Positions 1 to 12,417 of a stretch of DNA of 64,000 nt are shown in pieces. The first letter of the stretch is position 1. The number at the start of each line of letters is the position of its first letter. The position numbers and the translations under genes are program-made. The DNA is from Gigaspora rosea (Eukaryota > Glomeromycota > Glomeromycetes > Diversisporales > Gigasporaceae). Below the pieces are notes generated by a model. It searched no databases and was not told the DNA's origin. It worked only from the letters and a program-made list of their open reading frames with translations. The stretch spans positions 1 through 64,000 of the forward strand of contig QKWP01000197.1 in assembly GCA_003550325.1 (NCBI GenBank). Direction: 5' to 3'.

Positions 1-936
1 AAAGCAATACATGAAAAGAATGAAAATATAGACGTATGTGTCATAAGAGAATGCTTTGAAGAAGCTGAAATAGTATTAAGGAACGAAAAACTGCTGAAAA
101 TATTTGAGGAAACATGCTACTCGACTAAAGAATGGGAAGCAGAATCTTGTCTACAAAAGGAGGCAAGTCATATAGTGACCTTAGCAATCTACATACACCC
201 TTTAGAAGAACCACCACAGCATACAGAACCACACAATCTAGGACCATGGAACCTATACAAAATAGAAGAACTGTTAAGACACCGAAATGAATTAATACCA
301 ATACTTGAAAAAAATATAGAACTAATAGATATAAAAATTAAAACCAACGAACAAGATATATTAGAACTACCAATAAATGCACAAAAATTAGAAGAAATAA
401 AAATTAAAATGGGAAAACAACCACAACGGACCCGAGAAACTTTCAACTTTTTCAACGATATAGAACTAGAAATACCAGAAGGAGAAGTGCCCGAAATCGT
501 AGACGAACAGTTTCCTATACTAGCATTAAACTTTGGGAAGTTATCCTCATTTGAAATCCAAACCTTGATTAAATATAAGAAAAAGATCCAAGAATTAATT
601 AGACCACTTAGGAGAATTGAACACAAAATTCAAACAATAGAAAAATCGTATAAAGGATTCAAGTACTTATCCATATTTGAAAAGACTGAAAGAAAGATAA
701 TAGCCCAGAAATTTGGAGAAAACCCAACAATATTAGAATTATCCGAGGACAACACAATACCACATAGATTCCAGAACACTATATTTGAATTTGAAATTCA
801 CAAAAGTTCCACAAATAAATTAACGTACCTCAAACTCCGCTCATCTAAAGATCAAACACAGATCAACGGTACAACCAAAGGAAAACAAACATGGGAATTC
901 CTCCATAAGAATTATTCGAAATTACCCCTAATTTAG
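1..936 (+). CDS. 3' part of an unrecognised open gene (left-truncated)
   Basis: One reading frame is open from the first base of the window to a TAG at 934-936, giving about 311 codons; the gene therefore starts upstream. The first Met in the window is not a good start because the frame is open before it. The product is rich in Glu, Lys and Ile, with long charged stretches compatible with helices or coiled coil around residues 85-150 and 190-220. It shows no signal peptide or membrane segment. I do not recognise a domain. The uninterrupted frame in such AT-rich DNA argues that it is real and either young or under selection. It could be a host gene or the C-terminal part of a mobile-element protein; nothing visible decides between them. 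Confidence 0.6.
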   Translation, partial: KAIHEKNENIDVCVIRECFEEAEIVLRNEKLLKIFEETCYSTKEWEAESCLQKEASHIVTLAIYIHPLEEPPQHTEPHNLGPWNLYKIEELLRHRNELIPILEKNIELIDIKIKTNEQDILELPINAQKLEEIKIKMGKQPQRTRETFNFFNDIELEIPEGEVPEIVDEQFPILALNFGKLSSFEIQTLIKYKKKIQELIRPLRRIEHKIQTIEKSYKGFKYLSIFEKTERKIIAQKFGENPTILELSEDNTIPHRFQNTIFEFEIHKSSTNKLTYLKLRSSKDQTQINGTTKGKQTWEFLHKNYSKLPLI

Positions 937-2028
937 TAATTCCCGGCAACACAAAATCCGACCACACTGTGCAATACTATAGCCATTTGTAGATCACCCC
1001 AAAATTTTTGACGTACCTAAATTAGGTGCGTCAGTCATTTGACACCCAGATCAACCAATCACATGCGCAATAAAATTTAAGAGCAAAGTTTAGATATAAG
1101 AGCACGTTCTATAAGTGCACGCTCTATGCAACTTATCTCTAATTGCACGGTATATCTTGGTCCCAGCTTATTACAGCATTATATTTTTTGCTCTATATAA
1201 ATGCACAAGTGCAAATTTTTGAACTTTCTTACTATGGAGTGCGCTTACGGAGATGCGATAAAGTCTTGAGTTTGGCAGCTGACGAATTTAATGTAAGTAC
1301 CTGGTGTGTAATTGAAATAATATCAACACATTAGCGTAATACTCTGTATATTAAACTGACATTAAGCCTCTAGGAACTGGACTGGTTTCAGATTAAGATT
1401 GCGAACAAGAATTGGATCAAACGATCCTAAAGTTACGATACACTAAAAAGTGCATATATCATGTATTATCTCATAGCTAGCTGCGACAATATTAACGTCT
1501 CTTAGCAAAAACCTTGAGTGAGCAATCACAACTTACTTTCGCTATAGTGACGGAATTCAGTATAGTGAAGTACCATATATATAGTATTTTCTCGATGTAA
1601 GTTAGTGAATTTTTTTGCCCAATGATTTCATTAGGGTTGTATATACTATGATTCTTTAAATGTATGAATGGATGATGTTATAATATAAAATAAACATTAC
1701 AAATTTATATAATATATATAAATTTATAAAAACACATTATTTATCACAAATAAATAGTTTAATTCGAAGTAGTAGTATTTGGGAAATGCAAATTTTTTCG
1801 GATATTACATTGCATAAAGAGACAGGATGAATATAATCGCCGCCTTTTGGCAAATGCTTCGCAAAAGAACACGTTCATCCTTTTTAATCCAACTCCATTT
1901 TATAGCAATGGCCAACTTAATATATTCTATCCCAACTGATGTTTGAAAATGAATAAATGTTTTATACTCGTCTTTTTTAATTTCGAGCCTAAAATCAACT
2001 ATGTTCGTTCTGAAATTATAATATATCT
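937..2028. other. gene-free AT-rich stretch with a short palindromic motif
   Basis: No supported gene. A motif at 990-1056 contains the near-palindrome GACGTACC..GGTGCGTC and recurs in altered form near 23170-23245 and 48998-49035. On the minus strand, 1790-1960 can be read as a Sel1-like tail (LAIAIKWSWIKKDER) that may belong to the remnant just downstream, but the frame is broken. Confidence 0.4.
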
Positions 2029-2217
2029 CTATAGATTATAAAAATAAATAATTGCTTTATTTTCACCTTTTTCAACCATAAATCCATCTTGATAACAGGC
2101 ACCAGCTTGAAATGCATCGCTAGAATTTCCCATACCAACGAATGTTTGATAAGAAACAAATAACTTGTGCACATCCTTCTTAGCTTCTAGTAGACCATTT
2201 TGTACAGTATGGGATAA
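2029..2217 (-). pseudogene. Sel1-repeat-like protein remnant
   Basis: A minus-strand open stretch ends at a stop at 2029-2031 and begins at a possible splice acceptor (TTTATAG then TTATCC). The translation carries a Sel1-like block, with AGACYQDGFMVEKGENKA near its C-terminus. This resembles the G-x-C-Y-x-x-G-x-G-V-x-K-D-x-x-K-A pattern of Sel1 repeats in expanded fungal signalling families. Upstream, 2218-2450 could hold a further short exon read in another frame. Only one clear repeat remains and no complete gene can be assembled. Sel1 repeats normally form helical scaffolds for protein binding. Confidence is limited because a single degenerate unit is visible. Confidence 0.4.
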
Positions 2218-2449
2218 CTATAAATAAATTTTCAAAAATATAATCATAAATAATAGTATCATACCATTAGCCATTCTTCTCATTATTCCATTATTTCTGG
2301 TCCAAGTCGAAAGAAAATTGATCCAAGTTTCCCTCCGCTTCCATTGTAGAAAAAAAATATATATCGTAGACATGTATAAATAAATGTGAGTACTAATTAA
2401 TGTGCTTTGAATATGACAGTACCTGAATCGATATATCTTCAGCATCTAC

Positions 2450-3335
2450 TTTTGCAAAGTAACATGTTAAATTAATCTATTTAAATTCAAATAAATGAGT
2501 ATACATCGTCATATATGTTACGAACAATCGAATACTATCGGGATGAGATACCTAAAAAAAATCAGGATCCAGTAATGTTTGGTTTTCTTAGTAAAAATTA
2601 CACAAGTTCATTACACGAATAGAATAATGCAAATTATTACCTTTAGTAGTACATTTAGTCGAGAGTAGATATATAATTAAAATATTGTGGTCAAGAAATA
2701 TCCAAGTGTAGTATCTATTTGGGTCTTTCTTTAGCAAGGTATTATTAAGAGTATTAAATATGTATATTAATCGCAGCTAATGCTTAGAATGGCTCAAGCT
2801 GAGATTTGGGAGTTCTATTTAAAACTAATAAATCTACCTAGATACGCATATATACTCCTTTATTCACCTAACACTAAAAGAAAATTCAAAAAACGCATCT
2901 AAGCAATTTTAAATTTTAATAGTCAATACTCATTCTCAGATTCAGTCCTTAAATTAACTAACTAGTAAAACACTCACATGCTAGCTTTTTACTCATATAC
3001 ATCTGAAATGATAATATTAATAATAATATTATTATTGATTAATTTGCCATCCGATTTTAATGCAATTCACGAATGAGAATTAATAGTATCATCTCCTGTT
3101 GATTAACCACAAGAATTAGTATATGGTAATAACTCGAAATATATTAATAAATACTAAAATAAATAGATTGAACAATGCATGAACAAGAATAATATTTATA
3201 TTTCTGTTAAAAAAAGATAGTTACTACTTACATTTTGGATAGTAAAAACCCTTTTTAAAATATACTTAGGTCGCCTTGATATATTCACATTTTTTCTGAT
3301 TCATAAAAAGTAGAGTTAACTTTTAGATTAGTTAC
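2450..3335. other. AT-rich spacer, nothing recognised
   Basis: I see no coding frame, RNA gene or clear repeat here, only AT-rich unique-looking sequence with a short TAATAATATTATTA palindrome near 3010-3040. Confidence 0.4.
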
Positions 3336-3470
3336 ATATGGATGCTGTCAAGGAAAAACCCGTCATTGGGCTTTTAATTGTATTTTGTGGACGCAATTCC
3401 TAACAAATTAAATTGGTATAAAATATAATTGAAAGCCCAATGACAGGTTTTTTTTTGGCGGTATTCATAT
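3336..3470. mobile_element. 135-bp palindromic MITE
   Basis: Two arms of about 50 bp face each other. The left arm (3336-3388) contains CCCGTCATTGGGCTTT and the right arm (3422-3470) contains AAAGCCCAATGACAGG. The match continues outward to an ATATGGAT / ATTCATAT edge. The spacer is about 30 bp and has no coding potential. This is the structure of a miniature inverted-repeat element. The target duplication is not clear, so the superfamily is unassigned. Confidence 0.7.
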
Positions 3471-3989
3471 ATATTCTAAAATACAAGCACGTGATTATAG
3501 TGCAACCAGTGTTATGAGAGATTATTAGATATTAGCTTTCATATTAAGTCAAAAAAAAATTGCCTTTTTTCTTATAAACTTTGAAAAAATTTTTCATGAT
3601 AACCGGATATTTTTTTTCTTTTTTGCAAGAAGTAAAAATGATTAATTTTAAATGAAATCTAAAATGAAACTTATGCTGCCAGGCTTTATTATCTAAATAA
3701 GTAAATGCTATTAAACTAATTCAACTCGGAGAACTAAATAACAAAGGAAATGATGGGGGCGTAAAAGTAAATTAAATTAAAACATTTTTTTAGAATTAAA
3801 TTTAACAGCCATGATCGCACAAATAACATGTAACAAATATAAAAAATTTTTTCAAGTACACATACAAGTTTTTACAAGTTTTTAATTTGGGAGACGTTAG
3901 AATGTTAAACAACGAAATGAGAAAAACACTTAATGGGACAATAAAACATAATTATTCACATGTTAATTTAGTTCTCTGGAAAAGTAAAA

Positions 3990-6132
3990 ATGGAAATTAC
4001 AATTATACGATTATAAATTTAGGATCACTCCCCCGAAACCAAATCTTAAATATACGCAATGTTCAGGACAATATCCTATCCCTAACGACTATCAAATAGA
4101 AGCCTTTTGGGGGCGTAATGAAAAAAATCATATTCAAGCATCTATTGAGTATGTTGAAGGAACTCCACATTTTAAGATTGAATGGATACATAATGAACAA
4201 AACTACATAGTAGTTTCACAAATCTCGCCTTCGGATGCATCCAATAAATATTGTAATGTACGATATTCTGGAAAAAACATAGCAATTCCTGGAATACTTA
4301 TTTTCAGATTACAATTGTTTGAAGAATTAACTAAAGTTGTGCCAAAAAAAAATCAACCACGATTTATTAAACCTCTTAGTGATCTTAGTAATTCTTCATA
4401 TAGAAAAAAAATTAAAAAAGCAGGTGAAAGTTTATTTAATGATTTTGAGAAAAAAAAAATTTGGCATCCTGTAGATAATCCTAGACTCAAAGAATTAGTG
4501 TTAGAAGCAGGCGAACAACCATGGTTAATAAGGTTTGAAGAAGATCGACAATTAGAAAAGAAAAAAGCACAAAAAGTCATTCAAATAATGGATCAATCTA
4601 ATATTTCATGAAAAGGATATAGAGCTTTGACAACTACTTCGCAGGATTTGCCAAAAGAATGGCTAGTAAGTGAAGAAAAATATATTGTAAACGAAATTAT
4701 GCAAAACTATATTCCATTGCTAGTATTTGATTTGAATGCACAAACAAATAGTAATTCAGATAGTGAAAGTGACTCGGATAGTAAAAGTGACTCAGATAGT
4801 GGAAGTAACCTAAATAGTGAAATAATTGCAACCACATTAGAAAAAGGCGCTTATAGAAATATATCTGCAATTCTTCAGTTTGTTGTTCCAAAACTTGTTA
4901 CAAATAAAGTTCTGAGCTACGAAAATCCCATTATATATTTGAGAATATCAGGTGATGGTAGGAACGCCAAAAAAAAAAATCAAGCATGTGATGATAACGC
5001 TAGCAATCCTTAACGACAAAAAAAATCTTATGAAACCAGAAAGCCATTACTCAATTTCATTATTTTCTGGAACTGAGAAGTATGTTTCTCTCAAAGTCGC
5101 CTTGAAGCCTATTTGCTATGAATTACAAAAATTGCATAAAAATGGTTTTATTGATACTATTAATTGACAATGGAATATTGAGGTTTTTTTTCATCCAATT
5201 GGAAATTTCTGGCAATAGTTTTAGGTTTTAATGCGCCTATTGCGTCTAATTTCTGCCCATGGTGTCTCTGCAGTAAAGATTTAATAAGTGACTTAAACCA
5301 AAACTAGACAATAACAAAAAAAATCGATCAAATTAAAAAAAAACTATCAAAAGTTCCCAGGTTATATTCATTCGCCTATTTTAGATATGATTCCAATGAC
5401 TCATTATGTAGTGATCAACTTCACCTGATGTTATATATAACCAATCGTTTGTAGGAGTTGGCTTTAAATGAATGCAAAAATAATAGTCACTTTGTAGATG
5501 AAATGGGAGAATTAATAAGTAAATAGATAAGTGCTATCGGAGTAAAATTTAGGTTTTGACAAGATCAAGAGACAAAATCGTGAAAATTTACCTCTTTAAT
5601 GAGCCCTGACAAATTAAAAGTAATAGAAAATTTTAATCTAAGTATAATATTACCGCAAGTGTGTGCTACAAAAGTTTGAAAACTCTGGTCAGGATTTTAT
5701 GAACTTTATATATAAAATGCTAAGTCAGAATAAATTAACAGAAAATACATTTCGTAACAAAGCTCGAGAATGGTTAAGTGTATTTCTAACACCTTCACAA
5801 ATTCTTCCTGGCACTAATAAAATAAATAAAGGATTGTATACACTAAGCGACATAACCCCTTATATGCACGTTCTAATCTATCACGTTCCAGAATTTTTGG
5901 ATATTCATACACAATAGGGACTTGGTGCATTTTCTTGCCAGCCAGTCGAAAAAAAATCATCAACTTGTGTCGACTTTTTTTTCAAATCTTTAAAAATGGT
6001 GCGCAAAACTTTGCAATTTTGGAAATATTAGAGATGGAAAATAGAGCATTGTATTTTTGGCGATTCGAAGAAGGTTTAGCATTACCTAAATATAAGAAGG
6101 TTAATATCACACGTTTCAATGAAATTGAATAA
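3990..6132 (+). pseudogene. decayed DDE transposase, RAG1/Transib-like appearance
   Basis: Fragments in neighbouring frames read as one decayed protein. An N-terminal open block runs 3990-4608. After a TGA at 4609 a second block in the same frame runs to 5013 and includes a Ser/Asp-rich stretch near 4755-4815. The motif GDGRN (4951) follows, then a frame change in an A-run around 4966-4977. Further on come SNWKFL and FCPWC (5191-5266), a DQLHLML-like block (5410-5430) and CQPVEKK (5932-5955). The order Asp-containing block, [D/N]WKFL with C-x2-C, and a Glu in a Q-x-x-E motif matches the layout of catalytic blocks in RAG1/Transib-type and related DDE families. The second Asp position reads Asn here. 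Several stops and shifts make it non-functional. No flanking inverted repeats were found, so the element ends are unknown. Confidence 0.55.
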
Positions 6133-6179
6133 TATTGTTTTATTCTGTTATGGTTAACAGAATCTTTCTTGGGCAAACA

Positions 6180-7150
6180 ATACTTATTACTCAGTAGCAG
6201 AGTTTAAATGATTTAGTGGTTTAATTACAAATTTTCATTCTATTCTCAAGGTTTTTGCTGATTTTATTTATCAATATGCTGGAGGGTATTTAGTAGTTGA
6301 AACTAGATGTTATTTCAATGAACACTATAAAACATTTAAATAGATATAATTGCTAGAATTTAAAGTATTATTTAATTTTACATTCAATTTTTATATTTTA
6401 AAGTTGCAAACCCCAAAAATTTAAATTTAGACCATCAATATATTAAAAATAATGGACAATACCTTGCTTATTTATTGAACAAATATCATCTAACGTATCA
6501 TTATATTATAGCCATACTATCAATGTATTAAGAATTTAGGATTCTTGGTTTAATTATTCTTAATTAGTCTCAAGTGAATTAAGATAGTTGACGCTTGCGA
6601 ATTTGTAGTAAGAGATTGTGTAGAAAAGTGAATTTGCAACTGTATATGTTACCAAGATCTAAGGTCAACAAACAAAAATAAAAGTATACCCTGAAAAAAT
6701 CTTTTTTAAAATTTCGATAGTAATATTAGACTTCTTTTTATTAGTATTGCAATAAAATTGAATGAAAAAATATTTCGAATAGAACTTTTTATATCTAATA
6801 AAACTAACCGTAAATCGTAAATAAACCATTAATTGAATATTTTCTTTCAAAATATTATAAATTCTTCAAAATTATCTGATAATTTTTCGCATTCGATAAT
6901 GCGTTCTTGCCCAATAGAATTTCCTGATAAAGCTTAAGAACCTCTTTATATTCTTGATGAAGTTACTTAATGAGAGCCTAACAAATATAACACTTAGTAA
7001 GAAATAGAAAGTTAAATGAATATTTAAATACTATGCCAAACAATAAAAGAACATTTAGTTTGTAAATCTACATGTGCTTTAGTATAAGCACCCTAACTAA
7101 ATTGCTTCGACCAAGGTAAATAAACCTTTAAATAAAAATATCTGAGTAAT
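6180..7150. other. AT-rich spacer, nothing recognised
   Basis: No gene, palindrome or tandem repeat stands out. The short minus-strand frame at 6665-6850 is AT-rich and low in information, so I do not call it. Confidence 0.4.
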
Positions 7151-7158
7151 AAATTTAA

Positions 7159-7762
7159 TTGATAATCCGCCTGTCAAGTAAAGAATGGCGAAATGTGGCG
7201 TTCTTCCATCTAAATTTTTTTCATACTAAGTTAACGATACATGCCCACTAATTGAAAGTTGTAGAGCTCATCGAGGCGCATCTAACGGTGGTTAGATCAT
7301 TCAAATCGGCCCAGTGGATGGCGAGATATCGTCGAAAAACGATTGGCCGACTATATAAAATCCGTGACGGAAATTACATAGTCGTCCAATGTTTTTCGAC
7401 GATATCTCACCATCCACTGGGCCGATTTGGATGATCTAACCACCATTAGATGCGTCTTGACGAGCTCTACAACTTTCAATTAATCGATATGTTTCGTTAG
7501 CATAGTAAGAAAAAAAGTTTTAGATGGGCGTACGCCGCATTTCGGATCATGTGATTTTCATATGTAATTTCCGTCACATCGTTTTTCGACGATATCTCGT
7601 CATCCACTGGGCCGATTTGGATGATCTAACCACCGTTAGATGCGCCTCGACGAGCTCTACAACTTTCAATTAGTGGACATGTGTCGTTAACTTAGTATGA
7701 AAAAAATGTAGATGGAAGAACGCCACATTTCGCCATTCTTTACTTGACAGGCGGATTATCAA
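7159..7762. mobile_element. 604-bp foldback element flanked by TTAA
   Basis: The terminal arms are about 190 bp (7159-7350 and 7575-7762) and nearly identical, starting TTGATAATCCGCCTG. TTAA lies immediately outside both ends (7155-7158 and 7763-7766), consistent with the 4-bp duplication made by piggyBac and Kolobok-type transposases. The middle (about 7375-7567) is a third, more diverged copy of the same arm in the orientation of the right arm, so the element can fold in two alternative ways. There is no transposase: it is non-autonomous. Conserved blocks include GTTTTTCGACGATATCTC and CCACTGGGCCGATTTGGATG. Confidence 0.8.
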
Positions 7763-7860
7763 TTAATAATTATATTTCCTAAACACAATTGAAAGCTTTC
7801 AAATAAAGTTACCTTTCATGACTCAATCTCACATAATTTGTATATTATATTTCAATCCAT

Positions 7861-7947
7861 CCATTTCATAAAAAAGATAGGGCCGAACATCTATTTCATA
7901 AAAAAGATGAGGCCGAACATCTGTTTCATAAAAAAGATAGGGCCAAA
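7861..7947. repeat. 30-bp tandem repeat, three copies
   Basis: Three consecutive copies of a 30-bp unit (core ATAAAAAAGATAGGGCCGAA) with one or two differences between copies. The third copy is cut short. No coding role is seen. Confidence 0.85.
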
Positions 7948-8039
7948 TAAACTTCCCACATATTAGTGGTTCTGGACGATTAAAAACTTATAAGTGACTA
8001 AAACTGATAATTTTACCAACTTGGATTAACCAAAGGACT

Positions 8040-8804
8040 CTAGATAAGTTTAATATTATATGCGATAATTCTTAACAATTTGATCTATGATTTGAAATCT
8101 CTATTGACTATACGGATTTGTATTAGGGTCAGTAAAAAATCTTTTTTCTACATTAAATTGTATTTTAATATAGCCAGAGGAAACTTAGTGCCCACTAAAA
8201 TCTTTAACTGTTTCTCGGGCCCAATCTACTATAAACTCTGGTTGTATTACTATACTTTTTTCTAAAGTTACCGCACAAGAAGAGCTCTCATTACTAACAT
8301 TACCCTGTTTCTCTTTTTTTTTGCAATTAGAGCATTTAAAGCTGGAACCAAGTTTTCATTAGCTGTTTGAATAAACAGCACAACGTAAGAAACCTGGTTG
8401 CACTTATAATGTCATACACCCCAACAATAATTATCTAATAATGAACTAATGGTTTGATATGCATCAAATCCCAAAAAAACACACTTATAGGCTCTTCTAT
8501 GAACAAATACATGCATTAAATATTGACTAAAAAGCCCTAAATATTGACCCTCCATACAAGGAAATTTGATTACTTGTTTGCCAGTTTTTCGAAAAGCAAG
8601 AGGAAGTCATTTGTGAATAGCATGTACTAACATTTTTTTCCATTCATTAATAGCGCTTTCTGGCAAAATATAAGGTTGAATAGGAGGTATATTGTAATTA
8701 TTATGTTTAGCATTTTCATGTCGTGAAAGTCCTGCTGCAGATTTGTAATGTTTTTTTTTACAAATCGTACATTCAAAAGGTTTCTTGTACTTTGATTGAG
8801 GCAT
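8040..8804 (-). pseudogene. decayed C2H2 zinc-finger protein of a repeated fungal family
   Basis: The minus strand starts with ATG at 8804. It encodes a C2H2 finger in the first 35 residues (FECTICKKKHYKSAAGLSRH with a final H four residues later), then a stretch ending HAIHK at a TGA (8607-8609) where a Trp codon would be expected. The frame continues past the stop with family-like text (FRKTGKQVIKFPCMEGQ, then HVFVHRRAYKCVFLGFDAYQ) and more stops, to about 8040. I recognise the layout from a multi-copy Glomeromycotina family with an N-terminal single finger; its function is unknown. It may be a domesticated or mobile-element protein. The breaks make this copy non-functional unless TGA is a sequencing error. 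Confidence 0.5.
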
Positions 8805-8959
8805 TAAAAAGAGCTTATTATTTACAAATAAAAAATATTATTAATATGTGTATATATAAAAGTAAATTCTTGTTACAGCCTTCATTGTCTTTACTTACTA
8901 GTACACGATTTCGTTCATTGGTTACCTGGGTAGGTTCATTGGTTTGACGCTAGGATTTA

Positions 8960-11900
8960 TTATAAAATTTTAATTTTTAGTGCCAAAAATGATAATTTTT
9001 GGGTACTAATATGCAATCTCAATCTGTATTAATTATAAATTTGGGGTGCAAATTTAGGCTCAATTCCACAAATCTGCTGATATGTTTCGCTCATACTGCG
9101 TATCTATATGCTACAATCAATTTATTTATTATGTTAAGCCGTTCCTTTTTTCTTTTATTGTAATAAACATATGACTATTATTTATATTATACAAATAAAA
9201 AATAAGAAAGTATTGCTGAGTTGTTTAATAAATTAATTATTCTGTGTATTATAATTATATTATAAAATTATAGTTATTACCTTGTCGTTATCTAAATAAA
9301 TAATAAATTCACATGAAGACAATTAATCGATTGTTATTTTCTGTTGAATAATAGCAAAGCCGTCTTATCTATTCATCTTTTTTTCGTAATACTTTAATCG
9401 CATGCCTACCTGATTTTATTTTTACAAAAATAAATAAACTAATCTATGTTTTAACGAAATACCATCTATTTTTAATTAATTCTTGTATATTCATTCCCAT
9501 ATTTTTGAAAGTGTATAAAAAACTCGTTAATGAAGTTTTAAATCGTAATTAAAGAAGAAAACTTCTTTGATCTACAATATTCAAAACTTTATCTTTCTCA
9601 TAAAATTCTTTTATGTCGTCTATCTTTGTATCCTTTTGTTTTGCTAAAACTGTTAGCAGAGGTAACAAATATATTACTGGATCTGCCTTGTACTGAACTA
9701 ATATTCATGATGATAAATTTAGAGAGATAACTTTTAAAGGTTTTACTGGTAGCTACGAATCGTTAATTCTACCCTTCGAAAAAAATGCAATTGATCTAAT
9801 AGTTGGCCGTTATATAGAAGATACTGAATATGTACAGGCTTTTTCTCTTCTTCCTTTTCCTATAATTCTATCCTTTACACCCACATTCTAAAAAAAAAAT
9901 ACCCCTGTAAACTTTTACTCTGTAACTAAATAAATAACAATATCCCGTTACAATCAATCTTAGAAATAATTATAAAACTATATATTTGTCTACCAATGCT
10001 CTTATTAAGCCATGCAGAGTTAATTTTTCATTTTCCATAACCCTTCTGGCCCGGTTTTTCAAACGAAGTCTTTTTTTTTAAATCCTTATTTATGACATAT
10101 ATTCCATTTTTACCGTTTACCTTTTTTTTTCCGTTGCCCCCGATAATACCCTTAAATTTCCTGATTTACCCAATAAATTCAAAAGAAAATCCAAGATTCC
10201 AGATTATCCAAACCGAAAATTATCTTTACATAGCCTTATATGTGAACATACTTATTATGTTAAATTAAAAAAAAATAAAAAAATAAAAATAATAATAATA
10301 ATAATAAAAGATAAAAAAAATAAAAAAATAAAAAAAATAAAAAAAATAAATAAATAAATAAATAAAATATCTGCCCCACACGATGAGATTTTGCACCACA
10401 ATGTTAGGCCACGCAAATTTAATTTTTTCGTTTTGCATCAAAATTCCATCTGCGGGTCGTATTTCGTATTTTTTTTTTTTGGTAAAAAATTTAACTTGTG
10501 TACCTAATTAATTCATCTTCGCTCCTAAGCTCATACAAATTTAATTCTTCTGTTTACATATCATCAAATCAGAAATTTTTACTTTTTTGCTTTATCAAAC
10601 CTATCGAATAATTCCAGAATATTAACATCAACATCGAATGACACCAGAGAAAAAATTAAATGCCAAACATGATACAATTACCACAATAGGAATTTAAAAA
10701 AAAAACTTTGAAAAAATTGCATCAGCGTGTTATGCAAAATGAAAAATTAACTTTGCATGCCTTATGCGAAACGAATATTCATTTCCGTGCCTTATACTAC
10801 TTTCTAAAACTCTACCTATAAAAAAAATTATTTCATTTTGATAGCTTCTTCCTTTTTACTTTACTTCTAAATTAAACCTCTCACCTAATATATACATCCA
10901 TTTACCTTTGTATTAACCTGCTCAAATCTTATATAGTTACAAACCACTTAAAATTTTCATTTTAATGAAAATTGATAACACCGACTATTCTGATTACCAT
11001 TATAGTTGAGTTAATCAATCATAAACCTATTCGCCACGTAATACGCTACAAAGTTATTTGATTTTGCATTAAAATTATTATGGTTTCTACTATGACATAC
11101 AGTAGAAATTCAATTAAACTTTAAACTTTAACGATAAACATCATGTAACTCATTAATACATGTTATTAGCATTAAAGACAACCATTACCATTAATAACTT
11201 AATCAAACGTCCACAGAATACACGTAACCGATGAAAATTGATTTTTAAAAATTCATAGACCAATTAACGTTGTAATTTTAAAAATAACTGTACTCTTAAT
11301 TTCAGCACTTCATTTTCGCACATTTATTGTTACAATTATGACAATCCTTTTACGACATTACTCATTTATAATATAATACAGTATAAAAAATCACATTATC
11401 TCATCTTTACCTCAAAAGTTTTATACCATAACTTTTATTAGCATTACATCACAATGACAGAATTACACTTACAAAATTACATAAATAACGAGGATCTCCA
11501 AAATTCCGGTTCAAAATGCATCGGAGTGCATAGAAATCATATTCGGCTAATTAATCAATTTTGGCCAAAGATCATACTAATGAAATCGTATCCATTCGGT
11601 AATAAAAAAATGCCCATTACCTAAACTTTGATAATAAACCAACCAATCAAAATCCTTTTAAAAAAAACATTTCTAAATTTTATACAAGTAAAGACGGATT
11701 TGCACAGCATTAACTATACATAAAAATAATACACTAAATATAAAACCCACCACCTAACTAGTAAAACCAATTACGTAGCTAGCATTGAAGTAAAATCCGC
11801 ATTTCATTATATTTTTGCTATCTAAAACAGAATATCACACTCGTATCATAGTCATACCAATTTTACTATCTTCATAAATTTCACATACTGTAAAATAATT

Positions 11901-12400
11901 ACTAAAATTCATTTAAATTCAATTCCTTATCGATCTTAAGTAATTTCAACACAACTACCGTTCTTTTCTTACAATACTTAACTTATATATATACCCTAAA
12001 ACGAACTCAATCTGCTATACAAAAAACTATAACCAAGTTCATTAAATATCATTATTCAACTGCGTACAAATACTATCATAACACCCTACCTTTCTAATCA
12101 ACCTCAAAAAACTTCTCCCGTCACCCATTATCAATATATATATTATCTGTTTCTTTATGTATCCTTACAAAAAACTGTTTTACAACAATTAAGATCATTT
12201 CAATTATATGCTACCATAAAACTGTATTAATTGTTATTAATATTTTTGTCTTACTTTATACTTTCTATACCGATCCTCACATAATAGTTACAATCTACAT
12301 CACATACTATCTCTCAACGATATTATAATATTTACATCTATACACCAACCATTATTTACGTCCCGCTATAAACATGCCTTTCATCCACTCATAACTCACT
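8960..12400. other. 3.4-kb gene-free AT-rich region, G-poor toward its end
   Basis: No gene can be supported. From about 11.0 kb, and most clearly at 11.9-12.4 kb, the plus strand has far more C than G; single 60-base lines have 1-4 G against 8-17 C. Homopolymer runs and an AT microsatellite lie at 10260-10370. No inverted ends were found to define an element. Confidence 0.5.
10263..10367. repeat. A/T microsatellite (AAT, AAAT, AAAAT units)
   Basis: About 100 bp of continuous A-rich units: AATAATAATAAT, then AAAAAAT and AAATAAATAAAT runs. Simple low-complexity sequence with no other signal. Confidence 0.9.
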
Positions 12401-12417
12401 GCATTTGCGCGTTGCAT

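Noticed and set aside
189-626. 145-codon minus-strand frame
   Set aside because: It is the antisense shadow of the open plus-strand gene at 1-936, with Ile/Ser-rich composition.
7861-7947. CRISPR array
   Set aside because: Only three contiguous 30-bp copies without spacers, in a eukaryotic genome.
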